Origin: Candidatus Poseidoniaceae archaeon
GTDB taxonomy: Archaea; Thermoplasmatota; Poseidoniia; Poseidoniales; Poseidoniaceae
Length of the DNA stretch: 64,000 nt
NCBI GenBank assembly: GCA_028356125.1
Contig: JAOMTZ010000004.1
Span: forward strand, 35,771-99,770
Direction: 5' to 3'
This document shows positions 43,216 through 51,390 of the stretch, piece after piece. The notes under the pieces were generated by a model. The model did not search any database and was not told the DNA's origin. It was given only the letters and a program-made list of their open reading frames with translations. Every line of letters begins with the position of its first letter. Position 1 is the first letter of the stretch. The translations under genes were made by a program, and so were the position numbers.

Positions 43216-44160
43216 TTGGTTCTTGTAGGATTTACCCTCTTTCTCTTGGCTTGGTTATCATTGGATGACTTGGTCGAAGATTGGAGCCAAGTAGAGAGTG
43301 CTCCTGAAAAGTTAGAGGTATTCTTCACAGAAGATCTTTGGCCACCTGACTGGTCAGTATTGGAAGCTGAAGAATGGGCCGATGGCTCACTTCACAAGCC
43401 AAATGGAGATATTTGTAATGAAGATGTTGAACTATTTTGCTCAAAAGCTTGGACTGGTATGCTAATCACAATCAAGATGGCATTTGTTTCAACCCTTATC
43501 GGATTTATGTTTGCAGTACCTTTAGCATCTCTCGCTGCTGGGAATTTGACACCGTTACCAATCGCAATACCGGCGAGAATAATATTGGCCGGGCTCAGAA
43601 GTTTACCGAGTATCATTTGGGCATTGCTGTTTGCAATCGCCCTTGGATTTGGGCCTCTACCTGGGATTTTAGCAATGACATTGTACACGATTGGTTATTT
43701 GGGGAAGTTGCAATACGAAGCAATGGAAGGCATTTCCAATGCTCCATTAGAATCTGCTATGGCCATGGGGCTAACTCATTCTGAACGTTTAGTCCATGTT
43801 GTGATTCCTGAATCAAGTAACCACTTACTAAGTCAACTACTATTCATGTTCGAATACAATGTTAGGCACGGTACAGTGTTGGGGTTGGTCGGGGCTGGCG
43901 GAATTGGAATGTATATTGACAATTATATAAATCCGCCATTCGCTTATGACCGAGCATTCGCTCTTCTAATCGTAGTATTCGTTGTGGTAGTAATTATTGA
44001 TCTAATTTCGATGTTCATACGCTCATTCGTTACAGAAGAAGGAGACGTTAAGCGACCTAAATGGTGGACTGTATTGCTTCCTGCTGGAACTGCTGCCGAT
44101 TACTATCACAAATTCTCAAAAGGTAAAAAATCAGATACATCAATCGGGGAATCTGAATAA
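43216..44160 (+). CDS. phnE: Phosphonate-type ABC importer permease (PhnE)
   Basis: The best start is TTG at 43216 (no ATG), giving 314 residues. After a first span come an extracytoplasmic segment with two Cys (CNEDVELFCSK) and four or five more spans. The EAA loop reads ESAMAMGLTHSERLVHVVIPE, and FEYNVRHGTVLGLVGAGGIGMYI is the characteristic PhnE stretch. The operon phnDCE is complete for import; no C-P lyase gene is in the window. The C-terminal tail is basic and Lys-rich. Confidence 0.9.
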   Translation: MVLVGFTLFLLAWLSLDDLVEDWSQVESAPEKLEVFFTEDLWPPDWSVLEAEEWADGSLHKPNGDICNEDVELFCSKAWTGMLITIKMAFVSTLIGFMFAVPLASLAAGNLTPLPIAIPARIILAGLRSLPSIIWALLFAIALGFGPLPGILAMTLYTIGYLGKLQYEAMEGISNAPLESAMAMGLTHSERLVHVVIPESSNHLLSQLLFMFEYNVRHGTVLGLVGAGGIGMYIDNYINPPFAYDRAFALLIVVFVVVVIIDLISMFIRSFVTEEGDVKRPKWWTVLLPAGTAADYYHKFSKGKKSDTSIGESE

Positions 44161-44170
44161 TCTTAGCATT

Positions 44171-44494
44171 TTATCTTCTTAATTTAGCAACCGTCAAGTA
44201 TGCTAAGTTCCTGATTGGTAAAGGTATAGCCCATGCGAATGGGTAAATCCATATCCAATTCCAACGCATATACAACAAGCATCTTATTGCGGCAGAAGAA
44301 CGAGTATATGCTCTGCCCTTTCTTATCAAAACCAATGAATCCACATTGATTTGATGTGCTTTTAGCAACCCTATTCCAACATCAGATTGTTGCTCGGTAA
44401 TATCGAGTTCTCTAACTTGTCGATTGGATATAAATTTCCCAGAGCGAGTGCATAGGCCGCAAATCCCATCGATGAGAAGAGTATCTCTTGACAT
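44171..44494 (-). CDS. DCC-family thiol-disulfide oxidoreductase-like protein (DUF393)
   Basis: The 107-residue protein starts DTLLIDGICGLCTRSGKFI, the DxxCxxC signature of the DCC family (DUF393), and has the ITEQQSDVGIGLLKAH and RSSAAIRCLLYM segments. It is a bit shorter than usual (about 120-140). It probably acts in thiol redox. It is the last of three minus-strand genes after gpsA. Confidence 0.8.
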   Translation of the reverse strand: MSRDTLLIDGICGLCTRSGKFISNRQVRELDITEQQSDVGIGLLKAHQINVDSLVLIRKGRAYTRSSAAIRCLLYMRWNWIWIYPFAWAIPLPIRNLAYLTVAKLRR

Positions 44495-44496
44495 GC

Positions 44497-44787
44497 TTAC
44501 TCTGCAGCAATGTGAACATTGCCATCTTCGTAATAGATCTGAATTCTACTTGGCAATTTTTTGGTTAAAGAAGCAACACCTTCGTAGATTTCGTCTTCTT
44601 TACATTTGAATGATTTAGCCGCAGCTTTACTTGACCATGCGACGGTTTCAAAGTCGGATTGTCTTATCCACTCAAACAGGCGTAACTCAAATTCAGTTAA
44701 GTCTGACATAACACGCCCAGAGTGTCGCAGCACATCAAGGCTACCATCAGGATAGAGCAACCATTCTTCTGCAGCATTCTTCTGCAT
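44497..44787 (-). CDS. Small hypothetical protein, possible winged-helix fold
   Basis: Starts are possible at 44802, 44787 and 44709. The two long forms overlap gpsA by 56 or 41 bases; the 70-residue short form does not. The core (LTEFELRLFEWIRQSDFETVAW, KCKEDEIYEGVASLTKKLPSRIQI, YYEDGNVHIAAE) reads like helices plus a beta wing, and the WLLYPDGSLDVL part upstream also looks coded. No family is recognised. It sits 2 bases before the DCC gene. Confidence 0.55.
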   Translation of the reverse strand: MQKNAAEEWLLYPDGSLDVLRHSGRVMSDLTEFELRLFEWIRQSDFETVAWSSKAAAKSFKCKEDEIYEGVASLTKKLPSRIQIYYEDGNVHIAAE

Positions 44788-45745
44788 CGATGTAATCATC
44801 AAGAAGTGTATTGAGTGCTTTGACGAATGGAACTTCGATATTCATATCAATCGCTCTATCTCTAAACATTCGAGCAGCACGCACTCCTTCAGCGACCATA
44901 ACCATCTCTTCAAGCGCTTGTTCAAGATTTAGTCCACTTCCTAATTTCTCTCCCATTCTTCGATTTCTTCCGTGAGGTGAAGTTGCAGTTACGTAGAGGT
45001 CTCCTAGTCCGGCTGGTCCAAAAGCAACTTCTGCTCTGGCACCTAACTGTGGTAAAAGCAAGCAACCTTCACGGAAACCTGCATTGAAAATAGCAGCCTT
45101 GAGGTTGTCTCCTCCTAAACTTCCATTCTTCTTTAATCCGTCAACAAGACCACATGCTAAAGCTACAACATTCTTGAAAGCACCCCATAATTCAGCTCCA
45201 ACCGGATCTGATGCAGCGTGAAGAATGAATGTAGGTGTGGTGAGGGTAGACGCTAGTCTTTCAGCGACAGACATGTCTTCGCTAGCAACTAATGCGGTAG
45301 TCATTACTCCACCTGCGGCTTCTGGTGCAATAGTTGGCCCAGTTAGGACTGCAAGTGGATTATGCATATTTCTCTCATCTAACATTTGGTGAATTGCTTC
45401 ACTGATTAGGCGTTTACCTGGTGCTAAACCCTTTGCTAGGTCCAATAGGACATGTCCTGGGCGTAAATGATCAATGATGTCTTCAACGACGCTGAGTATA
45501 ACAGAAGATGGTAAAGCGAGGACAATGATTTCGCTCCCTTCTAATGCTTCTTCAACATGCATTGTTGCTTCTAGGCCTTCTAATGAGTGTTCAGGAAGAT
45601 ACTTGTGATTCATACCTTCCATAGTAATTGACTCATATACTTCCTGTTCAACAGTCCATCCCTTGACTTTGTGTCCATCAAGTAGCCATAATCGTGCAAT
45701 TGCGCTTCCCCAATTCCCCAATCCAAGCACTGCAATGTGAGCCAT
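44747..45745 (-). CDS. gpsA: Glycerol-3-phosphate dehydrogenase (bacterial type)
   Basis: The 332-residue protein has the N-terminal NAD(P) loop VLGLGNWGSAIARLW, the VLTGPTIAPEAAGG region, the catalytic Lys region (WGAFKNVVALACGLVDGL) and GPAGLGDLYVTATSPHGRNRRMG. It makes sn-glycerol-3-phosphate from DHAP. Most archaea use G1P dehydrogenase instead for their lipids; a GpsA in an archaeon is therefore notable, and Marine Group II is one of the groups where it has been reported. A small gene and a DCC gene follow on the same strand. Confidence 0.94.
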   Translation of the reverse strand: MAHIAVLGLGNWGSAIARLWLLDGHKVKGWTVEQEVYESITMEGMNHKYLPEHSLEGLEATMHVEEALEGSEIIVLALPSSVILSVVEDIIDHLRPGHVLLDLAKGLAPGKRLISEAIHQMLDERNMHNPLAVLTGPTIAPEAAGGVMTTALVASEDMSVAERLASTLTTPTFILHAASDPVGAELWGAFKNVVALACGLVDGLKKNGSLGGDNLKAAIFNAGFREGCLLLPQLGARAEVAFGPAGLGDLYVTATSPHGRNRRMGEKLGSGLNLEQALEEMVMVAEGVRAARMFRDRAIDMNIEVPFVKALNTLLDDYIDAEECCRRMVALS

Positions 45746-45851
45746 AATCTCTCGTGGCTAATCAATCACCTTTAGGGGATTTCCCTATTGTAGGTGCTAA
45801 CAAGCGATTTATGGAAGTCTTCCTAGAAAACCAAACCAGGGTTTCTTTCTA

Positions 45852-46412
45852 TCATGGAAACCACTGAGGATGTTTAATCATACAAATCTTGAATTCATCA
45901 CTAGACAAATTTTCTTCCAGCCATTTGTGAACATTATTCCACCCTTGAGAGTCAAACCATTCTCTATCATGATTAGCGAATTGTCTGATGAATGGGAAAA
46001 TAGCATCACTCAAGTTTCCATTGGGAATTTGATCATCTAAATCATGGATGAATACACTTGCTTGTGTTCTGTGGTGAATCTTGTCGGCATCTTCGTAGCG
46101 ATTAGGATACTTGTATCTGTCAAGATGGAATTTGAACTCATCATCGTTCCGGTTTATCCATTCTTTTTCGTCAGTAGTTAGTTTCCAAGATTGTACATAT
46201 TCCATAATCTCGAGACTTTCTTCGATTACAGTTCCATCAGCAAGCAATAACACTGGGACAGTGCCTTTCGGAGATATTTTCATCATATGTTCAGGTCTAT
46301 CCCTTAGGATAACTTCGCGATGCTCAACTTCAAAATTGGTACGAACTATTGCCATCCTAGCACGCATAGCGTATGGACATCTTCTGAATGAATACAGTAT
46401 AGGCAGCGCCAT
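45852..46412 (-). CDS. Glutathione S-transferase-like protein
   Basis: The 186-residue protein has a thioredoxin-like N-terminal domain starting LPILYSFRRCPYAMRARMAI, with CPYAMRAR at residues 12-19, and the GTVPVLLLADG and EESLEIMEYV elements that bind glutathione in GSTs. The C-terminal helical domain is short and ends in HPQWFP. Euryarchaea usually lack glutathione, so the thiol may differ or the gene may come from bacteria. It follows the endonuclease IV-like gene after 21 bases. Confidence 0.85.
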   Translation of the reverse strand: MALPILYSFRRCPYAMRARMAIVRTNFEVEHREVILRDRPEHMMKISPKGTVPVLLLADGTVIEESLEIMEYVQSWKLTTDEKEWINRNDDEFKFHLDRYKYPNRYEDADKIHHRTQASVFIHDLDDQIPNGNLSDAIFPFIRQFANHDREWFDSQGWNNVHKWLEENLSSDEFKICMIKHPQWFP

Positions 46413-46433
46413 ACTATCATACTCAGTGTTTAA

Positions 46434-47579
46434 TCAGAATAGATCGTCATCTTCCTCTTCAACAGCGAAAAGGTCAGTGTTATCTTCTTCTTTCTTTGCA
46501 GTTTTCTTGGCAGGAGCCTTTTCTTCGACAGGCTCTTCCTTCTTCTCAGGCTGAGGAGTTGGTTGTACGTTTGCGAGTGCGTCTTTTGCTCTTGCTGCAG
46601 CGACTTCAGCTTCTCTTGCTGCCATCTCTTCGGGAGTGATATTTGCTTGTGCTGCCAGTGCTTTGCGCCTGTCTTCACGAGCCTTTCTCTCTAGTTGTCT
46701 GTGACGTGCTCTTTCGATATTTTGTACCATGTACATTGCATCGTGTTCTAGTAATGGTGAATCTGAGATCAGAGTCATATCTAGCCATGCACCATCTTCT
46801 ATGATGAATTCAGCGAGTGGTTCGAAATTCAAATCTGACTTCTTAATTTGAGTGTAGTGCATAGCATTACCCATGCGGTGCTCTACTCCAGAGAAGTGAC
46901 AATAGAACTCTTTGGTACCGATTGTTTCTCTGACCTGGTCGAACAATTCTCCATAGTCTTCTGAAGTACGGAGTCTTCCGTGACCTCTTGCGTGTATGTG
47001 TGCAAGGTTCAGAACTGGAATAGTCCCTTCAACGTGATTTACAACTTCTAGAACTTCTTCCAGACTACCCCATAATTCTTGTCGGCCGCTAGTTTCGACA
47101 CCAATCTTTGCAGGAGTTCCTTCTTTTAGCCAAGGGAATACTGGATAGATTTCTTCATCGTCATTCCAAATGTCGTGAATTCTTTGAACAATTCCTTTGA
47201 ACACACTTGCAACTTGTTCGTTTGCTGCCTGTCCGCGACTCATATCTCCATAATGGCCGGCGTGTAGAGTAACATGCCTAGCATTGATTGTCTTTGCCGC
47301 CTGAAGAGCCGCTTCGATTTTGGCAAGGCTCCGATTGCGTTGAAGGCGGTCGCCGAGTAATTCAGAATAGTATGGCCCGTGGATGTTCATTTCAAACCCA
47401 GTCTTGTGTGCAAGCACTCCAGCTTGCCAGTACTGTTCAAAGTGCTGAGGGGCTACCATGCGCACCGTTTGTACTTCCATTGTCTCTAAACCTAGAGAGA
47501 TAATATCGTCCATTCCTTCGACGATAGTTCGCCCTTTACATGATAGTGGAACTCCGGCTGGACCTAATTTTACTGGCAT
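46434..47579 (-). CDS. Endonuclease IV / xylose-isomerase-like TIM-barrel protein with charged tail
   Basis: The start at 47579 (MPVKLGPAGVPLSC) gives 381 residues; the frame is open another 118 codons upstream but that stretch is antisense to ribB. Residues 1-270 form the AP-endonuclease-2 barrel: MNIHGPYYSELLG, HVTLHAGHYGD, IGVETSGRQELWG, LNLAHIHARG, FYCHFSGVEH, with His/Glu/Asp ligands. Residues 280-381 are a helical, then Lys/Pro/Glu-rich low-complexity tail ending in EEDDDLF. The barrel may repair abasic sites in DNA or may act on sugars. Confidence 0.82.
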   Translation of the reverse strand: MPVKLGPAGVPLSCKGRTIVEGMDDIISLGLETMEVQTVRMVAPQHFEQYWQAGVLAHKTGFEMNIHGPYYSELLGDRLQRNRSLAKIEAALQAAKTINARHVTLHAGHYGDMSRGQAANEQVASVFKGIVQRIHDIWNDDEEIYPVFPWLKEGTPAKIGVETSGRQELWGSLEEVLEVVNHVEGTIPVLNLAHIHARGHGRLRTSEDYGELFDQVRETIGTKEFYCHFSGVEHRMGNAMHYTQIKKSDLNFEPLAEFIIEDGAWLDMTLISDSPLLEHDAMYMVQNIERARHRQLERKAREDRRKALAAQANITPEEMAAREAEVAAARAKDALANVQPTPQPEKKEEPVEEKAPAKKTAKKEEDNTDLFAVEEEDDDLF

Positions 47580-47703
47580 GTTCCCACTCCCGCAGAACAG
47601 GCGGAAGGGCTGTCCTATGTTAACCTCTTTCCGTGAAGCGTACTCTAATAGTGTGGGTTTTTGGGGGGTTGGTTTCATTTGAGAGAACGGAGCCGGAGAT
47701 AAT

Positions 47704-48399
47704 ATGGAGCCACATGTGGAGGCCGCCGTCGACGCTTTCCGCGCTGGGAACCCGGTTTGTTTATTCGATGCTGAGAACAGAGAAGGAGAAACTGATCTGT
47801 TATTCCCAGGGCAATGCGCAGAAGCAGCCACAATGCGCCAATTGAGGTTTGATTGCGGTGGATTATTGTTCCTCGCAATCGGGCATGAGGTCGGAGAAAG
47901 GTTTTCACTTCCATATCTACAAGATTTGCACATGGATGAAAGACTGATGAGTGATTATCCTGTCTTAAGAGAATTACAAACCGATGATTTACAATACGAT
48001 ACTAGAAGCGCATTTACTCTCTCGATTAACCATCGAGATACATTCACCGGAATTACCGACCGAGACAGAGCATTGACCACTCGTAGATTTGCAGAGTTAT
48101 ATTCTGAATTATCCGAAGAAGATAATGCTCTAGAGAAGTTGGGCAAAGAGTTCCGAACCCCGGGGCACATTCCCGTATGCCGTGAATCAGAAGGCGGACT
48201 TTCACGCAGACAAGGACACACTGAACTCGCAGTTGGTTTGGCAAGGCTTGCAGGAATGACTCCGGTTGTTATTGGGGCCGAGATGCTTCAACCAGATGGC
48301 GACTTGGCATTACCAGTTGATGATGCTAGAGTTTGGGCAAACGAAAGAGGAATACCCTTCCTAACCGGAAAGGAATTAATGGGCGCTTTAGGTCTATAA
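47704..48399 (+). CDS. ribB: 3,4-dihydroxy-2-butanone-4-phosphate synthase
   Basis: The 231-residue protein has DAENREGETDLLFPG with the catalytic Glu residues, FTLSINHRDTFTGITDRDRA, and the C-terminal RQGHTELAVGLARLAG. It converts ribulose 5-phosphate to the four-carbon riboflavin precursor. It is the first gene of a tight four-gene set (ribB, ribL, ribE, ribH). The 124-base region upstream has no FMN riboswitch that I can recognise. Confidence 0.95.
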   Translation: MEPHVEAAVDAFRAGNPVCLFDAENREGETDLLFPGQCAEAATMRQLRFDCGGLLFLAIGHEVGERFSLPYLQDLHMDERLMSDYPVLRELQTDDLQYDTRSAFTLSINHRDTFTGITDRDRALTTRRFAELYSELSEEDNALEKLGKEFRTPGHIPVCRESEGGLSRRQGHTELAVGLARLAGMTPVVIGAEMLQPDGDLALPVDDARVWANERGIPFLTGKELMGALGL

Positions 48400-48412
48400 C
48401 ACAACAATTCAC

Positions 48413-48420
48413 AAGGAGGA
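48413..48420 (+). promoter_or_regulatory. Strong ribosome-binding site before ribL
   Basis: AAGGAGGA ends 6 bases before the ATG at 48427. This clear Shine-Dalgarno element suggests that ribL is translated independently in the operon. A similar GGAGGAGC precedes the ATG of ribE at 48879. Confidence 0.7.
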
Positions 48421-48426
48421 TTTGAC

Positions 48427-48879
48427 ATGACCAGGGTTATGGCAGTAGGTGTTTTTGACCTACTCCATGCAGGTCACTTACATTACATGGAGCAAGCCAA
48501 ATCCCTCGGAGATTATCTTGTTGTAGTCGTAGCTCACGACGATACAGTTCGTAAAAGAAAACACGAACCAGTTACTGGACAAGCTTTGCGTAGAAGAATG
48601 GTTGAAGGATTAAAACCGGTCGATAGAGCAGTTATTGGCAATCCTCCGGATGTCCCGATTTTCGATATTCTGCCGAAAGTGAAACCAGATATTATCGCTC
48701 TTGGTTATGACCAAGAGCATGCTGAAGAGAGGATTAGAAGTTCACTTGAGTCTAGAGGTTTGGGCCACATCAAAGTGGTTAGGGTCGAAGGGTTATCAGA
48801 TGACTTGGATGGGACTAGAAAGATAATTGCTAGAATTTTGGAATTGTCATCTCCAAAAGAACAACAGGAGGAGCAATAA
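48427..48879 (+). CDS. ribL: FAD synthetase (archaeal RibL)
   Basis: The 150-residue nucleotidyltransferase has GVFDLLHAGHLHYM (HxGH motif) and the IIALGYDQEH region; the C-terminus ends EGLSDDLDGTRKIIARI. Archaeal RibL transfers AMP from CTP/ATP-type substrates to FMN to give FAD. Its place in the riboflavin operon confirms the role over the similar glycerol-3-phosphate cytidylyltransferases. It overlaps the next start by one base (TAATG). Confidence 0.92.
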   Translation: MTRVMAVGVFDLLHAGHLHYMEQAKSLGDYLVVVVAHDDTVRKRKHEPVTGQALRRRMVEGLKPVDRAVIGNPPDVPIFDILPKVKPDIIALGYDQEHAEERIRSSLESRGLGHIKVVRVEGLSDDLDGTRKIIARILELSSPKEQQEEQ

Positions 48880-49484
48880 TGTTCACCGGGATTGTTGCAG
48901 GTACAGGCCGAATCACCGAACTTGAGGGTAATGATGTAATCAGAATCGTTATTGACTTTGCGATGGTTTCCACCGAAGGTCTCGAAGAGGGGGCCTCAGT
49001 TTCAGTTGACGGGGTCTGTTTGACAGTCGTCGATATAGATGAGCAATACATTTCTTTTGACGCAATACCAGAAACACTCTCTTTAACCACATTAGGCGAG
49101 AAGATTGTTGGCAATTGGGTCAATTTAGAAAGAGCCTTGAAAATGGGAGATGAACTTGGAGGTCATTTACTATCTGGGCACATCATGGGCGTTGGAGAAA
49201 TCATAGAACGCTCTTCTGGAGAAGATCACTTGGACTTACTAATCGATTGCCCAGATGATATTCTAAAGTTCGTGCAGCAAAAAGGATACATTGCAATCGA
49301 CGGAATATCTCTCACAATTGGAGAGGTGGATGATGGAGGATTTGCTCTACATTTGATTCCGGAGACAATGAAATTGACAACAATCGGAGGAAAACAACTC
49401 GGTGAACATGTCAATATCGAAGTAGATTCCATGACACAAACAATTGTGTCAACAGTTGAGAGAGTACTTGAGGGGAGAATATGA
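48879..49484 (+). CDS. ribE: Riboflavin synthase, bacterial alpha-chain type
   Basis: The 201-residue protein has two lumazine-binding repeats. The first has MFTGIVAGTGRI and SVSVDGVCLTV; the second starts at GHLLSGHIMGVGEI and has YIAIDGISLTIG. It dismutates two lumazines to riboflavin. Many archaea use an unrelated lumazine-synthase-like RibC instead, so this is the bacterial/eukaryotic form. It overlaps ribH by 4 bases (ATGA). Confidence 0.94.
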   Translation: MFTGIVAGTGRITELEGNDVIRIVIDFAMVSTEGLEEGASVSVDGVCLTVVDIDEQYISFDAIPETLSLTTLGEKIVGNWVNLERALKMGDELGGHLLSGHIMGVGEIIERSSGEDHLDLLIDCPDDILKFVQQKGYIAIDGISLTIGEVDDGGFALHLIPETMKLTTIGGKQLGEHVNIEVDSMTQTIVSTVERVLEGRI

Positions 49485-49876
49485 ACAAGATTTCAATCGT
49501 CTGCGGCAGTTTCCACGAAGAGGAAATGAAAATAATGCTAGACTTTGCTCGTAAGCAATGCGAAATAGAGGGTCTGGAAATCTCAGAGATAGTCTGGGTT
49601 CCAGGTGCAATGGAGGTTCCATTAGCCCTTTCTCGCCTAATCGAGAATGGAGGAATTGATGGCGCTGCATGCTTGGGGATTATCGAGAAAGGTAGTACTC
49701 AACACGGACTTGCAATGGGTCAGGCAGTCATCAAATCAATAATCGAATTACAACTAAGTTCTGGAATGCCAATCGGATTAGGAATAATTGGCCCTGGAGC
49801 GGAACCAAAACATATCGAGCCGAGATTAGAGCCTCATGCTAGGGCTGCAGTCTCAGCAATTTCTTCGATGCTCTGA
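49481..49876 (+). CDS. ribH: 6,7-dimethyl-8-ribityllumazine synthase
   Basis: The 131-residue protein fits the family: VCGSFHEEEMKIML, WVPGAMEVPLAL, GTQH-like GSTQHGLAMGQAV with the catalytic His, and PIGLGII. It joins the pyrimidine and butanone precursors. The C-terminus overlaps the convergent gene at 49834 by 43 bases. GTP cyclohydrolase and pyrimidine deaminase/reductase genes are not in this window. Confidence 0.94.
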   Translation: MNKISIVCGSFHEEEMKIMLDFARKQCEIEGLEISEIVWVPGAMEVPLALSRLIENGGIDGAACLGIIEKGSTQHGLAMGQAVIKSIIELQLSSGMPIGLGIIGPGAEPKHIEPRLEPHARAAVSAISSML

Positions 49877-50373
49877 TTCTTTTCCTTCTTCAGGATGTAC
49901 CACCAGACTGAACCAAGTATGATTACTTGGGGCCAAAAGAACCACCATGTGCTCCATCTAACTCCATCAAACATGAAATCGCTGAACGGGTGAAGGAATG
50001 GAGTTGGGAAGAAATCAATCGTATGGCCGGGTATATCCATTAGGATATGGAAGAACCAAGGTAGAACAAACATCCAAGCCATGTATTTAGGATTCTCATG
50101 TTCTTTAGATTTCAAGACATACCAAGCGGTAAGGAACAAGATTAGAACGATGGTCAAAGAATGTGTCCATTGGTAAATCGACCAAGCAACAGGAAGATCT
50201 GATGTGACTGCAGTGTCCACATCTACTCTCTCAATTCCATAAATCAGGCCATAGATAGTCGAGGGAACAAAGGCCATCAAGTCGGGTAAAACACCCATTG
50301 GGCCACTAACTTTCCAAGACACCTTTCCGCGAGTTAATGCCATGCCCCATAGCCAGTGAGAAAATACGTCCAT
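49834..50373 (-). CDS. YdjM-like membrane-bound putative metal-dependent hydrolase
   Basis: The 179-residue protein has the motif DVFSHWLWG at the start, then GVLPDLMAF, QWTHSLTI and HILMDIPGH, the His/Asp set of the YdjM (DUF457) family, and four membrane spans. It ends in a hydrophilic tail KKEKNQSIEEIAETAALA. Enzyme activity is suggested by the conserved His/Asp but not shown for the family. It converges on ribH with a 43-base overlap. Confidence 0.8.
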   Translation of the reverse strand: MDVFSHWLWGMALTRGKVSWKVSGPMGVLPDLMAFVPSTIYGLIYGIERVDVDTAVTSDLPVAWSIYQWTHSLTIVLILFLTAWYVLKSKEHENPKYMAWMFVLPWFFHILMDIPGHTIDFFPTPFLHPFSDFMFDGVRWSTWWFFWPQVIILGSVWWYILKKEKNQSIEEIAETAALA

Positions 50374-50447
50374 GAACTCGCGAATTACAGTTTATTCATC
50401 AATGTTGAGAGAGAATGTTCAAGGATGCTATTGCCTTGGAAGAACTC

Positions 50448-51380
50448 ATGGGCGACAACATACGCAATGTGATTATCATCGGAAGCGGACCTGCTGGATA
50501 CACTGCAGGACTCTATACTGCACGCGCAATGCTTGAACCTCTCATGTTTGCAGGATACATGTCTGGTGGCCAATTGATGCTAACTAGTGATGTAGAAAAC
50601 TTCCCTGGCTATCCTAAAGGAATTGGTGGCCCTGAGATGATGATGGAACTCAGGGAGCAAGCTGAAAGGTTTGGATTAGAAGTGCAAGATCGCAATGTCG
50701 ACAGAGTTGACTTGTCAGAACGCCCCTTCAAGGTATATTCAGAAGGTGAAGAGTACCTCACTCATGCGATAATTGTTTCAACAGGAGCAGAGTCTATCTG
50801 GCTTGGAGTTGAAGGAGAAGAAGAACAGAAAGGCAGAGGTATCTCTACCTGTGCAACCTGTGATGGTGCATTTTTCAAAGAGCAAGAAGTACTGGTTGTT
50901 GGCGGAGGAGATTCCGCAATGGAAGAAGCAACCTTCTTGACCCGATTTGCATCCAAGGTTACTCTCGTCCACCGTAGAGATGTATTCCGTGCATCACAAG
51001 TTATGTATGATCGTGCAGCTAACCATGAGAAAATCGAAATCAAAACATTCCGCCAAGTAAAGAAATGGCTTTCAGATGATTCTGGATTGACTGGTGCAGT
51101 ACTGGAAGACCCACGAGATGGTTCCACTGAAGAAATCGCACTGAGTGGGGCATTCATTGCTATTGGTCACACTCCGATTACTGGATTCTTAGAAGGTCAA
51201 TTAGAGACTGATGAAGAAGGATATCTAATTCACCGTGATCATACCATGACAAATGTATCTGGAGTTTTCGCAGCAGGAGACGTTGTCGATACGAGGTACA
51301 AACAAGCAATTACTGCAGCAGGCCTAGGTTGCCAAGCAGCAATTGACTGTGAGCGTTGGTTAGAAGAGAACGAACATTGA
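50448..51380 (+). CDS. trxB: Thioredoxin reductase
   Basis: The start at 50448 (MGDNIRNVIIIGSG) fits family starts; an open ATG at 50415 adds 11 residues. FAD binding is IIIGSGPAGYTAGLYTARA, the redox pair is CATC in STCATCDGAFF, NADPH binding is VVGGGDSAMEEA with HRRD, and GVFAAGDVVD closes the FAD site. It keeps thioredoxin reduced with NADPH. The E1-like gene starts 10 bases later, so the two likely share a transcript. Confidence 0.95.
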   Translation: MGDNIRNVIIIGSGPAGYTAGLYTARAMLEPLMFAGYMSGGQLMLTSDVENFPGYPKGIGGPEMMMELREQAERFGLEVQDRNVDRVDLSERPFKVYSEGEEYLTHAIIVSTGAESIWLGVEGEEEQKGRGISTCATCDGAFFKEQEVLVVGGGDSAMEEATFLTRFASKVTLVHRRDVFRASQVMYDRAANHEKIEIKTFRQVKKWLSDDSGLTGAVLEDPRDGSTEEIALSGAFIAIGHTPITGFLEGQLETDEEGYLIHRDHTMTNVSGVFAAGDVVDTRYKQAITAAGLGCQAAIDCERWLEENEH

Positions 51381-51390
51381 GGCAATCATA

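Noticed and set aside
47580..47703. FMN riboswitch upstream of the riboflavin operon
   Set aside because: The region is 124 bases long and I could not find the conserved RFN elements.
46434..47933. The long form of the endonuclease IV-like gene starting at 47933
   Set aside because: The extra 118 codons are antisense to ribB and look random; the barrel starts at 47579.
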